Source of the DNA: Parabacteroides hominis
GTDB taxonomy: Bacteria; Bacteroidota; Bacteroidia; Bacteroidales; Tannerellaceae
NCBI RefSeq assembly: GCF_014287585.1
Contig: NZ_JACOOJ010000004.1
Span: 1-64,000 of the forward strand
Direction of reading: 5' to 3'
Length of the DNA: 64,000 nucleotides
The notes under the pieces were generated by a model, which saw nothing but the letters and a program-made list of their open reading frames with translations, did no database searches and was not told where the DNA came from. Numbering within the stretch: the stretch's first letter is position 1; each line of letters starts with the position of its first letter. Shown here one piece after another: positions 42,895 to 52,053 of this stretch. The position numbers and the translations under genes were made by a program.

Positions 42895-44010
42895 ATGGAA
42901 AAACAAAAACAGTCCCGGCGGCTGCTATCGCTGGATGCCCTGAGGGGGTTTGATATGTTCTTTATTATGGGAGGGGCCTCCCTTTTCGTTGCGTTGGCAA
43001 CGTTGTTTCCGAATCCTTTTTTTCAGGCGATGGCCGATCAGATGCACCATGTGAAGTGGGACGGGCTGACACATCACGACACGATCTTCCCGTTGTTTCT
43101 GTTTATTGCCGGTATCTCGTTCCCGTTCTCGTTGGAGAAGCAGCGGGAGCAGGGAAAGACGGATGCCGATATCTATAAAAAGATTATCCGCCGCGGGCTG
43201 ACGCTGGTGGTGTTGGGATTTGTCTACAACGGACTGCTGAATTTTGATTTTGAGCATCAGCGCTACGCCAGCGTGCTGGGGCGTATCGGCTTGGCATGGA
43301 TGTTCGGGGCGTTGATCTTTGTCAATACGCGGACGATCACACGCGTTTGGATCACGGCGGCGATCCTGGTCGGGTACTGGTTGCTGTTGGCTTTTGTTCC
43401 GGCGCCGGACGGAGGTGGGGCAGGAGTCTTCACGATGGAAGGTTCGCTGGTCGGCTATGTGGATCGGTTGCTGTTGCCCGGACGCCTGCACTTGACGGTG
43501 CATGATCCCGAAGGAATTCTATCGACTGTGCCTGCGATTGCGACCGCCTTGTTAGGTATGTTTACGGGTGAATTCATCAAGATGCAGCGGGAAGGGCTGA
43601 CGGATAAGAAGAAAGCGGGCGGACTGGTTGTCGCCGGAGCCGTCCTGCTGGCTGTCGGTTTGCTTTGGAGCCTTTTCTTTCCGGTCAACAAGAACCTGTG
43701 GACAAGTTCGTTCGTCTGTGTTGTAGGAGCCTATTCCGTGTGGATGTTTGCGTTGTTCTTTTATGTTGTCGATGTGTTGGAGTTTCGTAAATGGACGTTG
43801 TTCTTTAAGGTGATCGGCGTGAACTCTATCACGATCTATCTGGCCCAGGAATTTGTCAACTTCTCTTTCACTTCCGATGCTTTGTTCGGTGGTCTTGCCG
43901 GGCTGATGCCGGAGACCGTTCAGCCGTTGGTCGTCTCGGTCGGCTACATTGCCGTTTGTTGGGGATTCTTGTACTTCCTGTACCGTCAACGGATTTTCTT
44001 GAAGGTGTGA
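42895..44010 (+). CDS. DUF5009/HGSNAT-like membrane acyltransferase, first copy
   Basis: 371 residues from ATG 42895. RRLLSLDALRGFDMFFIMGG at the start and LTHHDTIFPLFLFIAGISFPFSLEKQ at about 60-85 are diagnostic for the DUF5009 / heparan-alpha-glucosaminide N-acetyltransferase-like family. About ten membrane helices alternate with short loops, ending FLYRQRIFLKV. The family likely transfers acetyl groups across the membrane onto sugars, which would fit the GH43 gene downstream. A paralogue follows after 26 nt. Confidence 0.88.
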   Translation: MEKQKQSRRLLSLDALRGFDMFFIMGGASLFVALATLFPNPFFQAMADQMHHVKWDGLTHHDTIFPLFLFIAGISFPFSLEKQREQGKTDADIYKKIIRRGLTLVVLGFVYNGLLNFDFEHQRYASVLGRIGLAWMFGALIFVNTRTITRVWITAAILVGYWLLLAFVPAPDGGGAGVFTMEGSLVGYVDRLLLPGRLHLTVHDPEGILSTVPAIATALLGMFTGEFIKMQREGLTDKKKAGGLVVAGAVLLAVGLLWSLFFPVNKNLWTSSFVCVVGAYSVWMFALFFYVVDVLEFRKWTLFFKVIGVNSITIYLAQEFVNFSFTSDALFGGLAGLMPETVQPLVVSVGYIAVCWGFLYFLYRQRIFLKV

Positions 44011-44036
44011 AATCATAAATTAAATCATAAATCATT

Positions 44037-45167
44037 ATGAAACCTGCTTATGAACGCCTGGAGTCGCTCGACGTGTTGCGCGGCTTCGATTTGTTTTGCC
44101 TGGTGGCGCTGGAAGGGATTTTGCATCCTCTCGGACGTGCGATAGACGCGTCGTGGTATAACGACTTTCTGTGGGGCTTCTCGCATGTGCAGTGGGAAGG
44201 TTTCTCTTCGTGGGACTTGGTGATGCCGCTCTTCATGTTCATGGCGGGCGTGTCGATGCCGTTCGCCTTGTCCCGATACAAAGCGATGCCGGATAAATGG
44301 GCGGTCTACCGCCGTATCGTCAAACGGGTGATCCTGCTCTGGATCTTCGGTATGATGTGCCAGGGAAACCTGTTGGGATTGGACCCGGACCGGATTTATC
44401 TTTATTCGAACACGTTGCAGGCGATTGCGATGGGCTACCTGATCGCGGCCATGCTGTTCCTGCATGTGCGGCTCTCCGTACAGATCGGGACGGCGGTTGC
44501 CCTCTTGCTGGTCTATTGGGGCGCGATGCAGTTCATTACGGTTGACGGCTATGGCGGTGGCAATTACACACCCGACGGAAACCTGGCCGAATGGGTGGAC
44601 CGTACCGTGTTGGGACGGTTCCGGGATGCTGCCGTGATCGAGAACGGGCAGGTCGTGTTTGCCGGATCATACCGTTATACCTGGATATTAAGCAGCCTGA
44701 ACTTCGGGGTGACGGTGCTGACCGGGCTTTTTGCCGGACAGATCCTGAAAAGCGCGATGGACCGGAAGCGTAAATGGCAATGGCTGTTAGGGATCGGCGT
44801 GGCGATGGTTGCCCTGGGGTGGCTGTGGGGGTTGCAGCTTCCGGTAATCAAGAAGATATGGACGAGCTCGATGGTACTGGTCAGCAGCGGTTACTGCTTC
44901 CTGCTGATGGGCGTGTTCTATTATTGGATCGATTATAAGGGACATCGGAAGAACCTGACCTGGCTGAAAGTCTACGGCATGAATTCGATTGTGGCCTATA
45001 TGCTGGCTAACGTGATTAGTTTCAGATGTATAGGGATATCTCTTTTTCATGGTCTCGAACAATATCTGGGAAATTACTATCCGGCTTTGATCGCAGCGTC
45101 GAACGCATTGATTATTTATGTAATTTTGTGGCTGCTTTATAAGCGTAATATATTTTTAAAAGTATAA
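44037..45167 (+). CDS. DUF5009/HGSNAT-like membrane acyltransferase, second copy
   Basis: 376 residues, same family and length as the preceding gene but clearly diverged: ERLESLDVLRGFDLFCLVALEG at the start, FSSWDLVMPLFMFMAGVSMPFALSRYK around 62-88, and YKRNIFLKV at the end. The HHD of copy one is SWD here, so the acyl-carrying histidine region differs. The pair arose by tandem duplication. L-serine dehydratase follows 4 nt downstream, indicating one transcript. Confidence 0.87.
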   Translation: MKPAYERLESLDVLRGFDLFCLVALEGILHPLGRAIDASWYNDFLWGFSHVQWEGFSSWDLVMPLFMFMAGVSMPFALSRYKAMPDKWAVYRRIVKRVILLWIFGMMCQGNLLGLDPDRIYLYSNTLQAIAMGYLIAAMLFLHVRLSVQIGTAVALLLVYWGAMQFITVDGYGGGNYTPDGNLAEWVDRTVLGRFRDAAVIENGQVVFAGSYRYTWILSSLNFGVTVLTGLFAGQILKSAMDRKRKWQWLLGIGVAMVALGWLWGLQLPVIKKIWTSSMVLVSSGYCFLLMGVFYYWIDYKGHRKNLTWLKVYGMNSIVAYMLANVISFRCIGISLFHGLEQYLGNYYPALIAASNALIIYVILWLLYKRNIFLKV

Positions 45168-45171
45168 GTAA

Positions 45172-46377
45172 ATGGAATCAATCAAGCAAATATACCGGAT
45201 CGGTCACGGGCCGTCCAGTAGCCACACGATGGGGCCGATGCGTGCTGCCCGGATGTTTCTGGAACGCAATCGCGGCGCTGTGCGGTTTAATGTCACTCTC
45301 TATGGTAGTCTGGCGGCCACAGGCAAAGGCCACATGACGGATGCGGCAATTCTCGAAGTGTTGAGCCCGGTGGCCAAGACCAACATCACCTGGGAACCGA
45401 AGGTGTTCCTGCCTTTCCACCCGAACGGCATCCTGTTCCAGTCGTTTGACGAAAGCGGCGAGGAGTTGGATAACTGGACGATTTACAGTATCGGGGGCGG
45501 AACATTGGCAAACGAAACCTACAACGAGTTGACACAGGGGCAGGTCTACGAAATGCATACCATCAAGGAAATACAGGCTTGGTGCGAAAAAACCGGCCAT
45601 TCCTATTGGGAATATGTCGAACAGTGCGAAGGTCCGCAGATATGGGATTATCTGGCCGAAGTATGGGAAGTGATGCAACAGGCGGTCCATAACGGACTCG
45701 AAGCCGAAGGCATTTTGCCCGGCGGCCTGGGAATCCGGCGTAAGGCATCCGACTATATGATCCGTGCCAAAGGTTACGGCAGCAGCATCAAAAGCCGTGG
45801 AATGGTCTATGCGTATGCATTGGCCGTTTCCGAGGAGAACGCTTGCGGAGGCAAGATCGTGACTGCTCCGACCTGCGGTTCGTGCGGTGTCATGCCGGCT
45901 GTGCTCTATCACCTGAAAGAATCTCGCGATTTCCGTGACTCCCGTATCTTGCGTGCGTTGGCCACTGCCGGGTTGTTCGGCAATGTGGTGCGTACGAATG
46001 CATCCGTTTCCGGAGCCGAGGTAGGATGCCAGGGAGAGGTCGGTGTGGCTTGTGCGATGGCGGCAGCGGCGGCCAGCCAGCTATTTGGCGGAACGCCTGC
46101 CCAGATCGAGTATGCGGCCGAAATGGGACTGGAGCACCACTTGGGATTGACCTGCGACCCTGTTTGCGGACTGGTCCAGATTCCTTGTATCGAACGTAAT
46201 GCTTTTGCGGCAGCTCGTGCGCTGGATGCAAACACTTTCTCCAACTTCTCCGATGGCAAGCACCGGGTAAGTTTCGACCAGGTGGTCGAAGTGATGCGCC
46301 AGACCGGAAACGACCTGCCGAGCCTTTATAAGGAAACATCCGAAGGCGGGTTGGCTAAGAATATGGAGCAGAAATGA
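45172..46377 (+). CDS. L-serine dehydratase, iron-sulfur type, single chain
   Basis: 401 residues. Converts L-serine to pyruvate and ammonia with a labile 4Fe-4S cluster. The beta-like N-terminal part contains the substrate motif GPSSSHTMGP (residues 13-22). The alpha-like part has the cluster cysteines in APTCGSCGVMP near 227 and LTCDPVCGLVQIPCIERN near 332, plus VSGAEVGCQGEVGVACAMAA near 280. Both parts are fused in one chain as in other anaerobes. It lies in a run with two acyltransferase-like genes upstream and GH43 downstream. Confidence 0.94.
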   Translation: MESIKQIYRIGHGPSSSHTMGPMRAARMFLERNRGAVRFNVTLYGSLAATGKGHMTDAAILEVLSPVAKTNITWEPKVFLPFHPNGILFQSFDESGEELDNWTIYSIGGGTLANETYNELTQGQVYEMHTIKEIQAWCEKTGHSYWEYVEQCEGPQIWDYLAEVWEVMQQAVHNGLEAEGILPGGLGIRRKASDYMIRAKGYGSSIKSRGMVYAYALAVSEENACGGKIVTAPTCGSCGVMPAVLYHLKESRDFRDSRILRALATAGLFGNVVRTNASVSGAEVGCQGEVGVACAMAAAAASQLFGGTPAQIEYAAEMGLEHHLGLTCDPVCGLVQIPCIERNAFAAARALDANTFSNFSDGKHRVSFDQVVEVMRQTGNDLPSLYKETSEGGLAKNMEQK

Positions 46378-46447
46378 AAAAAATATGATTTATCATCGAC
46401 GCAGAAATTATAAATCTCAAGATCATAAATGTAAAAAAAATCGTACA

Positions 46448-47446
46448 ATGAAAAAAAGTTTATACATGCTATTGTGTGCCGCTGCCTTAGTGGCTTGCGG
46501 GCAGCCGAAGCAACAAAAGGCAGCTACAGATGAAGTGGCAACCAGCGGTAATCCCGTGCTCGAAGGATGGTATGCCGATCCCGAAGGAATCATTTATGGC
46601 GATACCTATTGGATATTCCCGACTTGGAGCGACGCGTATGAGAAACAAACCTATTTCGACTGTTTTTCGTCCAAGGATCTGGTGAACTGGACGAAGTATT
46701 CGTCTGTGCTCGATACCTCCGCCGTGAAGTGGGCGAAGAAAGCCATGTGGGCGCCGTCTATCATCCATAAGGATGGCAAATATTATTTCTTCTTCGGAGC
46801 CAATGACGTGCATGAAGGCGAAGTAGGAGGAATCGGAGTTGCCGTCAGCGACCGTCCGGAAGGTCCGTACAAGGACCTGTTGGGCAAACCGCTTATCAAC
46901 GAGATCGTCAACGGGGCACAACCGATCGACCAGTTCGTTTTCCGTGACGACGACGGTCGCTACTATATGTATTACGGCGGTTGGGGACATTGCAATGTTG
47001 TCCTCCTGAACGATGACTTCACCGGATTGGTTCCTTTTGAAGACGGAACGGTCTACAAGGAGGTGACACCGGATAAATATGTGGAAGGCCCGTTCATGTT
47101 CAAGAAGAACGGAAAGTACTATTTTATGTGGAGCGAAGGAGGCTGGACCGGTCCCGATTACTGTGTCGCATACGCGATCGCCGATTCGCCTTTCGGACCG
47201 TTCGACCGTGTCGCCACCATTCTCCAGCAGGATTCGACGATAGCGAGGGGAGCCGGACATCATTCTGTTTTGCATGTTCCGAACTCGGAAGACTACTACA
47301 TCGTCTACCACCGCCGTCCGCTGAACGACAATACCCGCGACCACCGTGTGACTTGTATCGACCGGATGACTTTCGATGAGAATGGATTTATAAATCCTGT
47401 TAAAATGACATTCGAAGGTGTTTCCGCCCGTACAATAGATAAGTAA
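46448..47446 (+). CDS. Glycoside hydrolase family 43 lipoprotein
   Basis: 332 residues from ATG 46448; an upstream in-frame start at 46385 would spoil the signal peptide. Lipobox LVACG gives a lipidated cysteine near residue 18. The five-bladed propeller carries the GH43 triad: the base Asp in GWYADPEGIIYG near 40, the pKa-modulating Asp in PIDQFVFRDDDGRYYMYYGG near 162, and the acid Glu in YVEGPFMFKKNGKYYFMWSEGG near 218. Likely substrates are arabinan- or xylan-type or other furanoside linkages; the exact one cannot be read from sequence. It ends in a terminator. Confidence 0.9.
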   Translation: MKKSLYMLLCAAALVACGQPKQQKAATDEVATSGNPVLEGWYADPEGIIYGDTYWIFPTWSDAYEKQTYFDCFSSKDLVNWTKYSSVLDTSAVKWAKKAMWAPSIIHKDGKYYFFFGANDVHEGEVGGIGVAVSDRPEGPYKDLLGKPLINEIVNGAQPIDQFVFRDDDGRYYMYYGGWGHCNVVLLNDDFTGLVPFEDGTVYKEVTPDKYVEGPFMFKKNGKYYFMWSEGGWTGPDYCVAYAIADSPFGPFDRVATILQQDSTIARGAGHHSVLHVPNSEDYYIVYHRRPLNDNTRDHRVTCIDRMTFDENGFINPVKMTFEGVSARTIDK

Positions 47447-47474
47447 GAAGCGATTAATCGCTAAAAGATATTAA

Positions 47475-47508
47475 AACAGGAGCGTAGCTATTGCGTTCCT
47501 GTTTTTTT
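47475..47508 (+). terminator. Terminator after the GH43 gene
   Basis: Stem AACAGGA-gcgtagctattgcg-TTCCTGTT followed by TTTTTT. Confidence 0.8.
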
Positions 47509-47518
47509 ACACTACTTT

Positions 47519-47532
47519 TGACACATGTGTCA
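47519..47532. promoter_or_regulatory. Perfect 14-bp palindrome, putative TetR operator
   Basis: TGACACATGTGTCA is fully symmetric and lies 36 bp before the TetR-family start codon, in the promoter region of the exporter operon. Position and symmetry fit autoregulation by the first gene product. Confidence 0.65.
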
Positions 47533-47568
47533 GACATAGTGGATGAAATATTTAATAACATTATAACG

Positions 47569-48213
47569 ATGAGTACAGAAGAACTTCAGGACATGGAAAG
47601 CCGGATTATAGAAGCGGCTAAGCGGGTGTTTGTCAGGAAAGGATATGAAGCGACCAAAATGGGCGATATCGCTACTGAGGTCGGAATCAGCCGTACGGCC
47701 ATGCACTATTATTTCCGGACGAAGGAGATGCTTTTCGATGCGATCTTCGGCCAATTGATGGATGCGTTGTTACCCAATATCGGAGTGATTGTAAGTGAGC
47801 CGACCTCTTTCCTGGATAAGATTCCGAAGATCGTGGAGCAGTACACGGCGATGATTCAGGCCAATCCGCTGTTTCCGATCTTTGTGGTGAACGAGTTTAA
47901 CCGTGATCCTGAACATTTATACAAGACGATCCTGAAAGATCCGGAGAAAGTCAAGCCGTTATTGCTTTTGCAAAAACAGATGCAGGAGGAAATGGAGCGG
48001 GGATCGCTGAAGAAGATTCCGTTGGTCTATACGGCTTCCACCTTGATGAGCCTGATCGTCTTTCCGATGTTGGCAAGGAATCCGCTCACGAGTGTTTTCT
48101 TTGAAGGCGATCCCCGGAAATTCGAGGACTTTCTACAGGAACGAAAGGCTTTTATCACGGATGTCATGATCCGGTTGCTGATGCCGGACGAGGTGCAAAC
48201 TGTAAAAGAATGA
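47569..48213 (+). CDS. TetR family regulator of the ABC exporter operon
   Basis: About 214 residues from ATG 47569; the longer frame from 47491 would run through the palindrome and terminator. The N-terminal helix-turn-helix is canonical: RIIEAAKRVFVRKGYEATKMGDIATEVGISRTAMHYYFRTKEMLFDAIF. The C-terminal ligand domain is helical and unspecific. It is the first gene of an exporter operon (TolC, HlyD, two ATPases, two permeases), resembling CecR with YbhGFSR in E. coli. It probably represses the operon from the palindrome at 47519. Confidence 0.9.
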   Translation: MSTEELQDMESRIIEAAKRVFVRKGYEATKMGDIATEVGISRTAMHYYFRTKEMLFDAIFGQLMDALLPNIGVIVSEPTSFLDKIPKIVEQYTAMIQANPLFPIFVVNEFNRDPEHLYKTILKDPEKVKPLLLLQKQMQEEMERGSLKKIPLVYTASTLMSLIVFPMLARNPLTSVFFEGDPRKFEDFLQERKAFITDVMIRLLMPDEVQTVKE

Positions 48214-48230
48214 ATAAAAGGAGGATGCAT

Positions 48231-49550
48231 ATGAAACAGACATTCCTGCATAGCTGGAAACAGATCGTCCTGTTGCTTGTCTTTCCCCTTATGGCGGAAG
48301 GAGTAGGGGCACAGGAACGTATTACGCTGGGCGAGTGCTACGAATGGGCGCATGCCAACTATCCGCAGATACGTCGGTACGGGCTGATCGAGCAGACCGA
48401 ACAGTATAACCTGTCCAATGCCGCCAAAGGCTGGATGCCGCAACTCTCGGTCAATGCAAAGGCAACGTACCAGAGCGATGTGACGAAACTGCCGTTCGAT
48501 GCAGATAAGCTGTCGGCTGTGATCCCCGGAATCGAGATCCCGACACTTGGCAAGGATCAGTATCAGGTCGTGGCCGAAGTGAACCAGACGATCTGGGACG
48601 GCGGTGCGATCCGTTCCACCCGCCAGTTGACGGAGGCGCAGGCGATGGCCGACCGGGAACAGCTGAACAGCGATCTTTATGCCTTGAACGACCGGGTGAA
48701 CCAGCTTTATTTCGGTTGTCTCCTGCAGGACGAGCTGATCCGCCAGAACGGTTTGCTCCAGAAAGAGTTGCAGATCAATATCGATCGTATCTCTGCCATG
48801 ATGGAGAACGGCGTTGCCAACCAGTCCGACCGCGAAAGCATGGAAGTCGAATTGTTGAACGCCCGCCAGAAGGAGATCGAGTTGAAGGCAGCCCGTTCGG
48901 CTTACGGCAAAATGCTGGCTGCCCTGATCGGTCGGCCTGATGCCGGAACGTTCGTGTTGGAAGTTCCTTCGCTGCCGGGGACAACTTCATTGTCGCCTGT
49001 GATCAACCGTCCGGAGCTTCGTGCGTTGGATGCCAAAAGCGATCTACTCGAATTGCAGAACAAGCAGTTGACTGCCGGCCTGATGCCTCGTATCGGCGCT
49101 TTCTTCCAGGGAGGATATGGCCGGCCGGGGTTGAATATGTTAGAAGACAGTTTCAATCCGTTTTATATGGCAGGTGTCCGTTTGAGCTGGAACATGGGTA
49201 AACTATATACCTTGAAGAACGATCGCCGGAAGATTGCCACGAACCGCCAGGAGTTGGAGGTACAACGGGAGACGTTCCTCTTTAACACTCGTCTCCAATT
49301 GACGCAGCAGAACACGGAGATCAAAAAGATGACCGACCTGATGAAAGCGGACGACGAGATCATCCGTCTCCGCACCAGCATCAAAAAGGCGGCCGAAGTT
49401 AAATTGGCGAATGGCGTGATCTCCGTCACCGACCTGATCCGCGAAATCAACTCCGAAGATCTGGCCCGGCAATCCGCCGCCACCCACCGGATTCAGCAAT
49501 TGCAGTCGATCTATAATTATATGTACACAACAAATGAAGGATACAAATGA
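48231..49550 (+). CDS. TolC family outer-membrane protein of the ABC exporter
   Basis: About 439 residues. I prefer ATG 48231 because AAAAGGAGG precedes it by 6 nt; an ATG at 48210 overlaps the tetR stop and is possible. A signal peptide ends VGAQE. OMF helices are visible in both halves, for example RITLGECYEWAHANYPQIRRYGLIEQTEQYNLSNAAKGWMPQLSV and the second repeat LRALDAKSDLLELQNKQLTAGLMPRIGAFFQGGYG. It is the outer-membrane duct for the HlyD/ABC components. The stop codon lies directly at the left end of a MITE-like element. Confidence 0.9.
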   Translation: MKQTFLHSWKQIVLLLVFPLMAEGVGAQERITLGECYEWAHANYPQIRRYGLIEQTEQYNLSNAAKGWMPQLSVNAKATYQSDVTKLPFDADKLSAVIPGIEIPTLGKDQYQVVAEVNQTIWDGGAIRSTRQLTEAQAMADREQLNSDLYALNDRVNQLYFGCLLQDELIRQNGLLQKELQINIDRISAMMENGVANQSDRESMEVELLNARQKEIELKAARSAYGKMLAALIGRPDAGTFVLEVPSLPGTTSLSPVINRPELRALDAKSDLLELQNKQLTAGLMPRIGAFFQGGYGRPGLNMLEDSFNPFYMAGVRLSWNMGKLYTLKNDRRKIATNRQELEVQRETFLFNTRLQLTQQNTEIKKMTDLMKADDEIIRLRTSIKKAAEVKLANGVISVTDLIREINSEDLARQSAATHRIQQLQSIYNYMYTTNEGYK

Positions 49551-49551
49551 G

Positions 49552-49824
49552 GATTTATAGGTGGACTAACAGCCAAGGCTGCGCCTTATGCCGTAGGCTC
49601 TCTTTTGCCGTCTGCTTCAGCAGACGGTTTAAAAGATTTAGAGGCAAAGCCTCTTCCTCTGTGGACTTCAGTCCCTTTTCATATATTATATTTAAAGGGG
49701 TTAAAACCCACAAAGGAACCGGCAAAGCCGGAACAACCATCTATCCGTCTGCTTCAGCAGACGGCAAAAGAGAACCTGCGGCAACGAGGCTTGCACATTG
49801 TTGCTATAAACACACCGATAAATC
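49552..49824 (+). mobile_element. MITE-like hairpin-rich element, copy A (plus orientation)
   Basis: A 273-bp element with terminal inverted repeats GATTTATAGGTG / CACCGATAAATC, one mismatch. Inside are several strong hairpins: CCGTCTGCTTCAGCAGACGG (twice, near 49608 and 49745), AGGCAAAGCCT and CCGGCAAAGCCGG. It is nearly identical over its length to copy B at 51743 in the opposite orientation. It encodes no transposase; open frames over it (for example 49547-49846) are spurious. It fills the gap between tolC-like and hlyD-like genes. Confidence 0.85.
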
Positions 49825-49857
49825 ATCATTTAATCGAAAGAAATAAACACATTCAAT

Positions 49858-50751
49858 ATGAAACCGATTCTTTTATTCAGTTTTGTTCTGGCTTTGTCTG
49901 CTTGCAGCAGCAATAACAACGACTTCGATGCCACCGGTGCATTCGAATCCACCGAAATAATCGTTTCCTCGGAAGCGAACGGGAAGATCATGGAATTGAA
50001 CCTGCAGGAAGGTGACAGGCTTGAAGCCGGGGCAGTGCTGGGCTATGTGGACAGTACGCAGCTTTACCTTCGGAAGAAGCAGCTCGAAGCGGGCCTCCGT
50101 AGCGTGGACATTCGGAAACCGGACATCCGCAAACAGATCGCTTCCCTTGAACAGCAGATCGCCGTTGCCCGCAGTGAGCAGCAGCGTATGGAGAACCTGG
50201 TAAAGGCAAAAGCCGGCAACCAGAAACAGGTCGATGACATCGTCAACAACATCAAAGTGCTGCAAAAGCAACTGGATGCCCAATATTCGACCTTGCATAA
50301 AACGACAGGCGGGGCGGATGCCGAAGCGGAAAGCATCGTCTACCAGATCATGCAGTTGGACGACCAGTTGCAGAAAAGCCGCATCGTCAACCCGCAGTCC
50401 GGCACAGTCCTTGTGAAATATGCCGAACCGGGCGAAGTCACGGCGGCCGGCAAGCCTCTTTATAAGATAGCCGACACCGATCTCTTGTATCTACGCGCTT
50501 ATCTTACCGCCGAACAGCTTACGCAATTGAAACTCGGACAGCAGGTTCGTGTCTTTGCAGATTTCGGCGAAAAGGCACAAAGGGAATATCCGGGTACGAT
50601 CACCTGGATTTCCGAAAAGTCGGAATTTACCCCAAAAGGCATCCAGACCAAAGACGAACGTGCCAACCTGGTGTATGCCGTCAAGATCGCTGTCAAGAAC
50701 GACGGTTACTTGAAGATCGGACAGTATGGAGAAATGAGGTTTAATTCTTAA
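49858..50751 (+). CDS. HlyD/YbhG-like periplasmic adaptor lipoprotein
   Basis: 297 residues with lipobox LSAC (cysteine 16). The biotinyl-lipoyl half GKIMELNLQEGDRLEAGAVLGYVDSTQLYLRKKQLEAGL (about 42-80) is followed by a long coiled-coil hairpin (80-160) with KAGNQKQVDDIVNNIKVLQKQLD. The second half motif is SRIVNPQSGTVLVKYAEPGEVTAAGKPLYKIAD, and the barrel comes after it. It couples the ABC permeases to the TolC-like duct. Its gene sits between the two inverted copies of the MITE-like element. Confidence 0.92.
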   Translation: MKPILLFSFVLALSACSSNNNDFDATGAFESTEIIVSSEANGKIMELNLQEGDRLEAGAVLGYVDSTQLYLRKKQLEAGLRSVDIRKPDIRKQIASLEQQIAVARSEQQRMENLVKAKAGNQKQVDDIVNNIKVLQKQLDAQYSTLHKTTGGADAEAESIVYQIMQLDDQLQKSRIVNPQSGTVLVKYAEPGEVTAAGKPLYKIADTDLLYLRAYLTAEQLTQLKLGQQVRVFADFGEKAQREYPGTITWISEKSEFTPKGIQTKDERANLVYAVKIAVKNDGYLKIGQYGEMRFNS

Positions 50752-50756
50752 TTTAC

Positions 50757-51677
50757 ATGAAGGATATAGTTGTTCAGAAGGTCAATAAGGCTTACGGGAA
50801 AGTTCAGGCTTTGCAGGATATCTCGTTGCATATCGGCGAAGGGGAGCTTTTCGGGCTGATCGGGCCGGATGGGGCGGGCAAGACGTCGTTGTTCAGGATA
50901 CTGACTACCCTGCTGCTGGCGGATAGCGGTACGGCATCGGTTTGCGGGCTGGATGTCGTGCGCGATTATAAGGAAATCCGATGGCGTGTAGGGTATATGC
51001 CGGGACGCTTTTCCCTTTATCAGGATCTGACGGTGGAAGAGAACCTGAACTTCTTTGCTACCGTATTCAATACGACTGTTGAGGAAAACTACGACCTGAT
51101 ACGCGACATATATGTCCAGATCGAACCTTTCAAGAAGCGGAAAGCCGGGAAGCTCTCCGGCGGGATGAAGCAGAAGTTGGCGCTGAGCTGTGCGTTGATC
51201 CATCGGCCCGATGTTCTTTTCCTGGACGAGCCTACGACAGGTGTCGATCCTGTTTCGCGTGTGGAATTTTGGGATATGCTGGATCGGTTGAAGAGGCAAG
51301 GAATTACGATCCTGGTTTCAACGCCCTATATGGATGAGGCTTCCCGTTGCGACCGTATTGCCCTGATGCGCGGCGGCCGGTGCTTGTCGGTCGACACGCC
51401 GGAAGGTATTCGCGGTACGTTCGATAAGCATTTGTATGCGGTCCGGTCGGCTTCCATGTATAAGCTGTTGCTCGATCTCAGGACATACCCGGATGCGGAC
51501 TCTTGTTTCTCTTTCGGCGATGCCCATCATTTCTCCATTCGCAAGGATGTAGTGGAGAAAGAAGGGGAAGCCGCCTTCCGCAGGAATTTGCAGGCTTTCT
51601 TGACGGCAAAAGGACATACGGATATCGGTATCGAACCGATAAAACCCGGTATCGAGGATTGTTTTATGGCTTTATAA
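50757..51677 (+). CDS. ABC exporter ATPase 1 (YbhF N-half-like)
   Basis: 306 residues. Walker A GPDGAGKTS near residue 38, signature LSGGMKQKLALS near 136, Walker B VLFLDEPTTGVDP near 156, and a ~90-residue C-terminal extension. The Asp in GPDGAGKT is characteristic of the first half of YbhF-like double ATPases. It starts 5 nt after hlyD. The second ATPase gene is separated by copy B of the hairpin element, so the pair together (551 residues) would equal one YbhF chain. Confidence 0.92.
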   Translation: MKDIVVQKVNKAYGKVQALQDISLHIGEGELFGLIGPDGAGKTSLFRILTTLLLADSGTASVCGLDVVRDYKEIRWRVGYMPGRFSLYQDLTVEENLNFFATVFNTTVEENYDLIRDIYVQIEPFKKRKAGKLSGGMKQKLALSCALIHRPDVLFLDEPTTGVDPVSRVEFWDMLDRLKRQGITILVSTPYMDEASRCDRIALMRGGRCLSVDTPEGIRGTFDKHLYAVRSASMYKLLLDLRTYPDADSCFSFGDAHHFSIRKDVVEKEGEAAFRRNLQAFLTAKGHTDIGIEPIKPGIEDCFMAL

Positions 51678-51742
51678 ATATGAAAAGGACCGTCCCAGGT
51701 TGGGACAGTTGATATAGTAATGAGTTAATAATAATGTGGTGC

Positions 51743-52032
51743 ATAAATGCTGATTTATGGGTGTGTTTATAGCTACAATGTGCAAGCCTCGTTGCCGCAG
51801 GTTCTCTTTTGCCGTCTGCTGAAGCAGACGGATAGATGATTGTTCCGGCTTTGCCGGTTCCTCTGTGGGTTTTAACCCCTTTTGATACAATAGATGAAAG
51901 GGACTGAAGTCCACAGAGGAAGAGGCTTTGCCTCTAAATCTTTTAAACCGTCTGCTGAAGCAGACGGCAAAAGAGAACCTACGGCATAAGGCGCAGCCTT
52001 GGCTGTTAGTCCACCTATAAATCAGCATTTAT
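51743..52032 (-). mobile_element. MITE-like hairpin-rich element, copy B (minus orientation)
   Basis: Inverse copy of the element at 49552 with longer, nearly perfect ends: ATAAATGCTGATTTATGGGTG on the left and the complementary CACCTATAAATCAGCATTTAT on the right (about 21 bp, one mismatch). It has the same internal hairpins and close to full identity apart from a variable stretch around 51885. It fills most of the 376-bp gap between the two ATPase genes. The minus-strand frame 51672-52028 is a translation of the element, not a gene. Confidence 0.85.
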
Positions 52033-52053
52033 ACCATTTTGTCTTTTATAATT

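Noticed and set aside
49547-49916. Overlapping plus-strand frames of about 100 codons between the TolC-like and HlyD-like genes
   Set aside because: They are translations of the MITE-like element; the inverted copy B gives an equivalent frame on the minus strand at 51672-52028.
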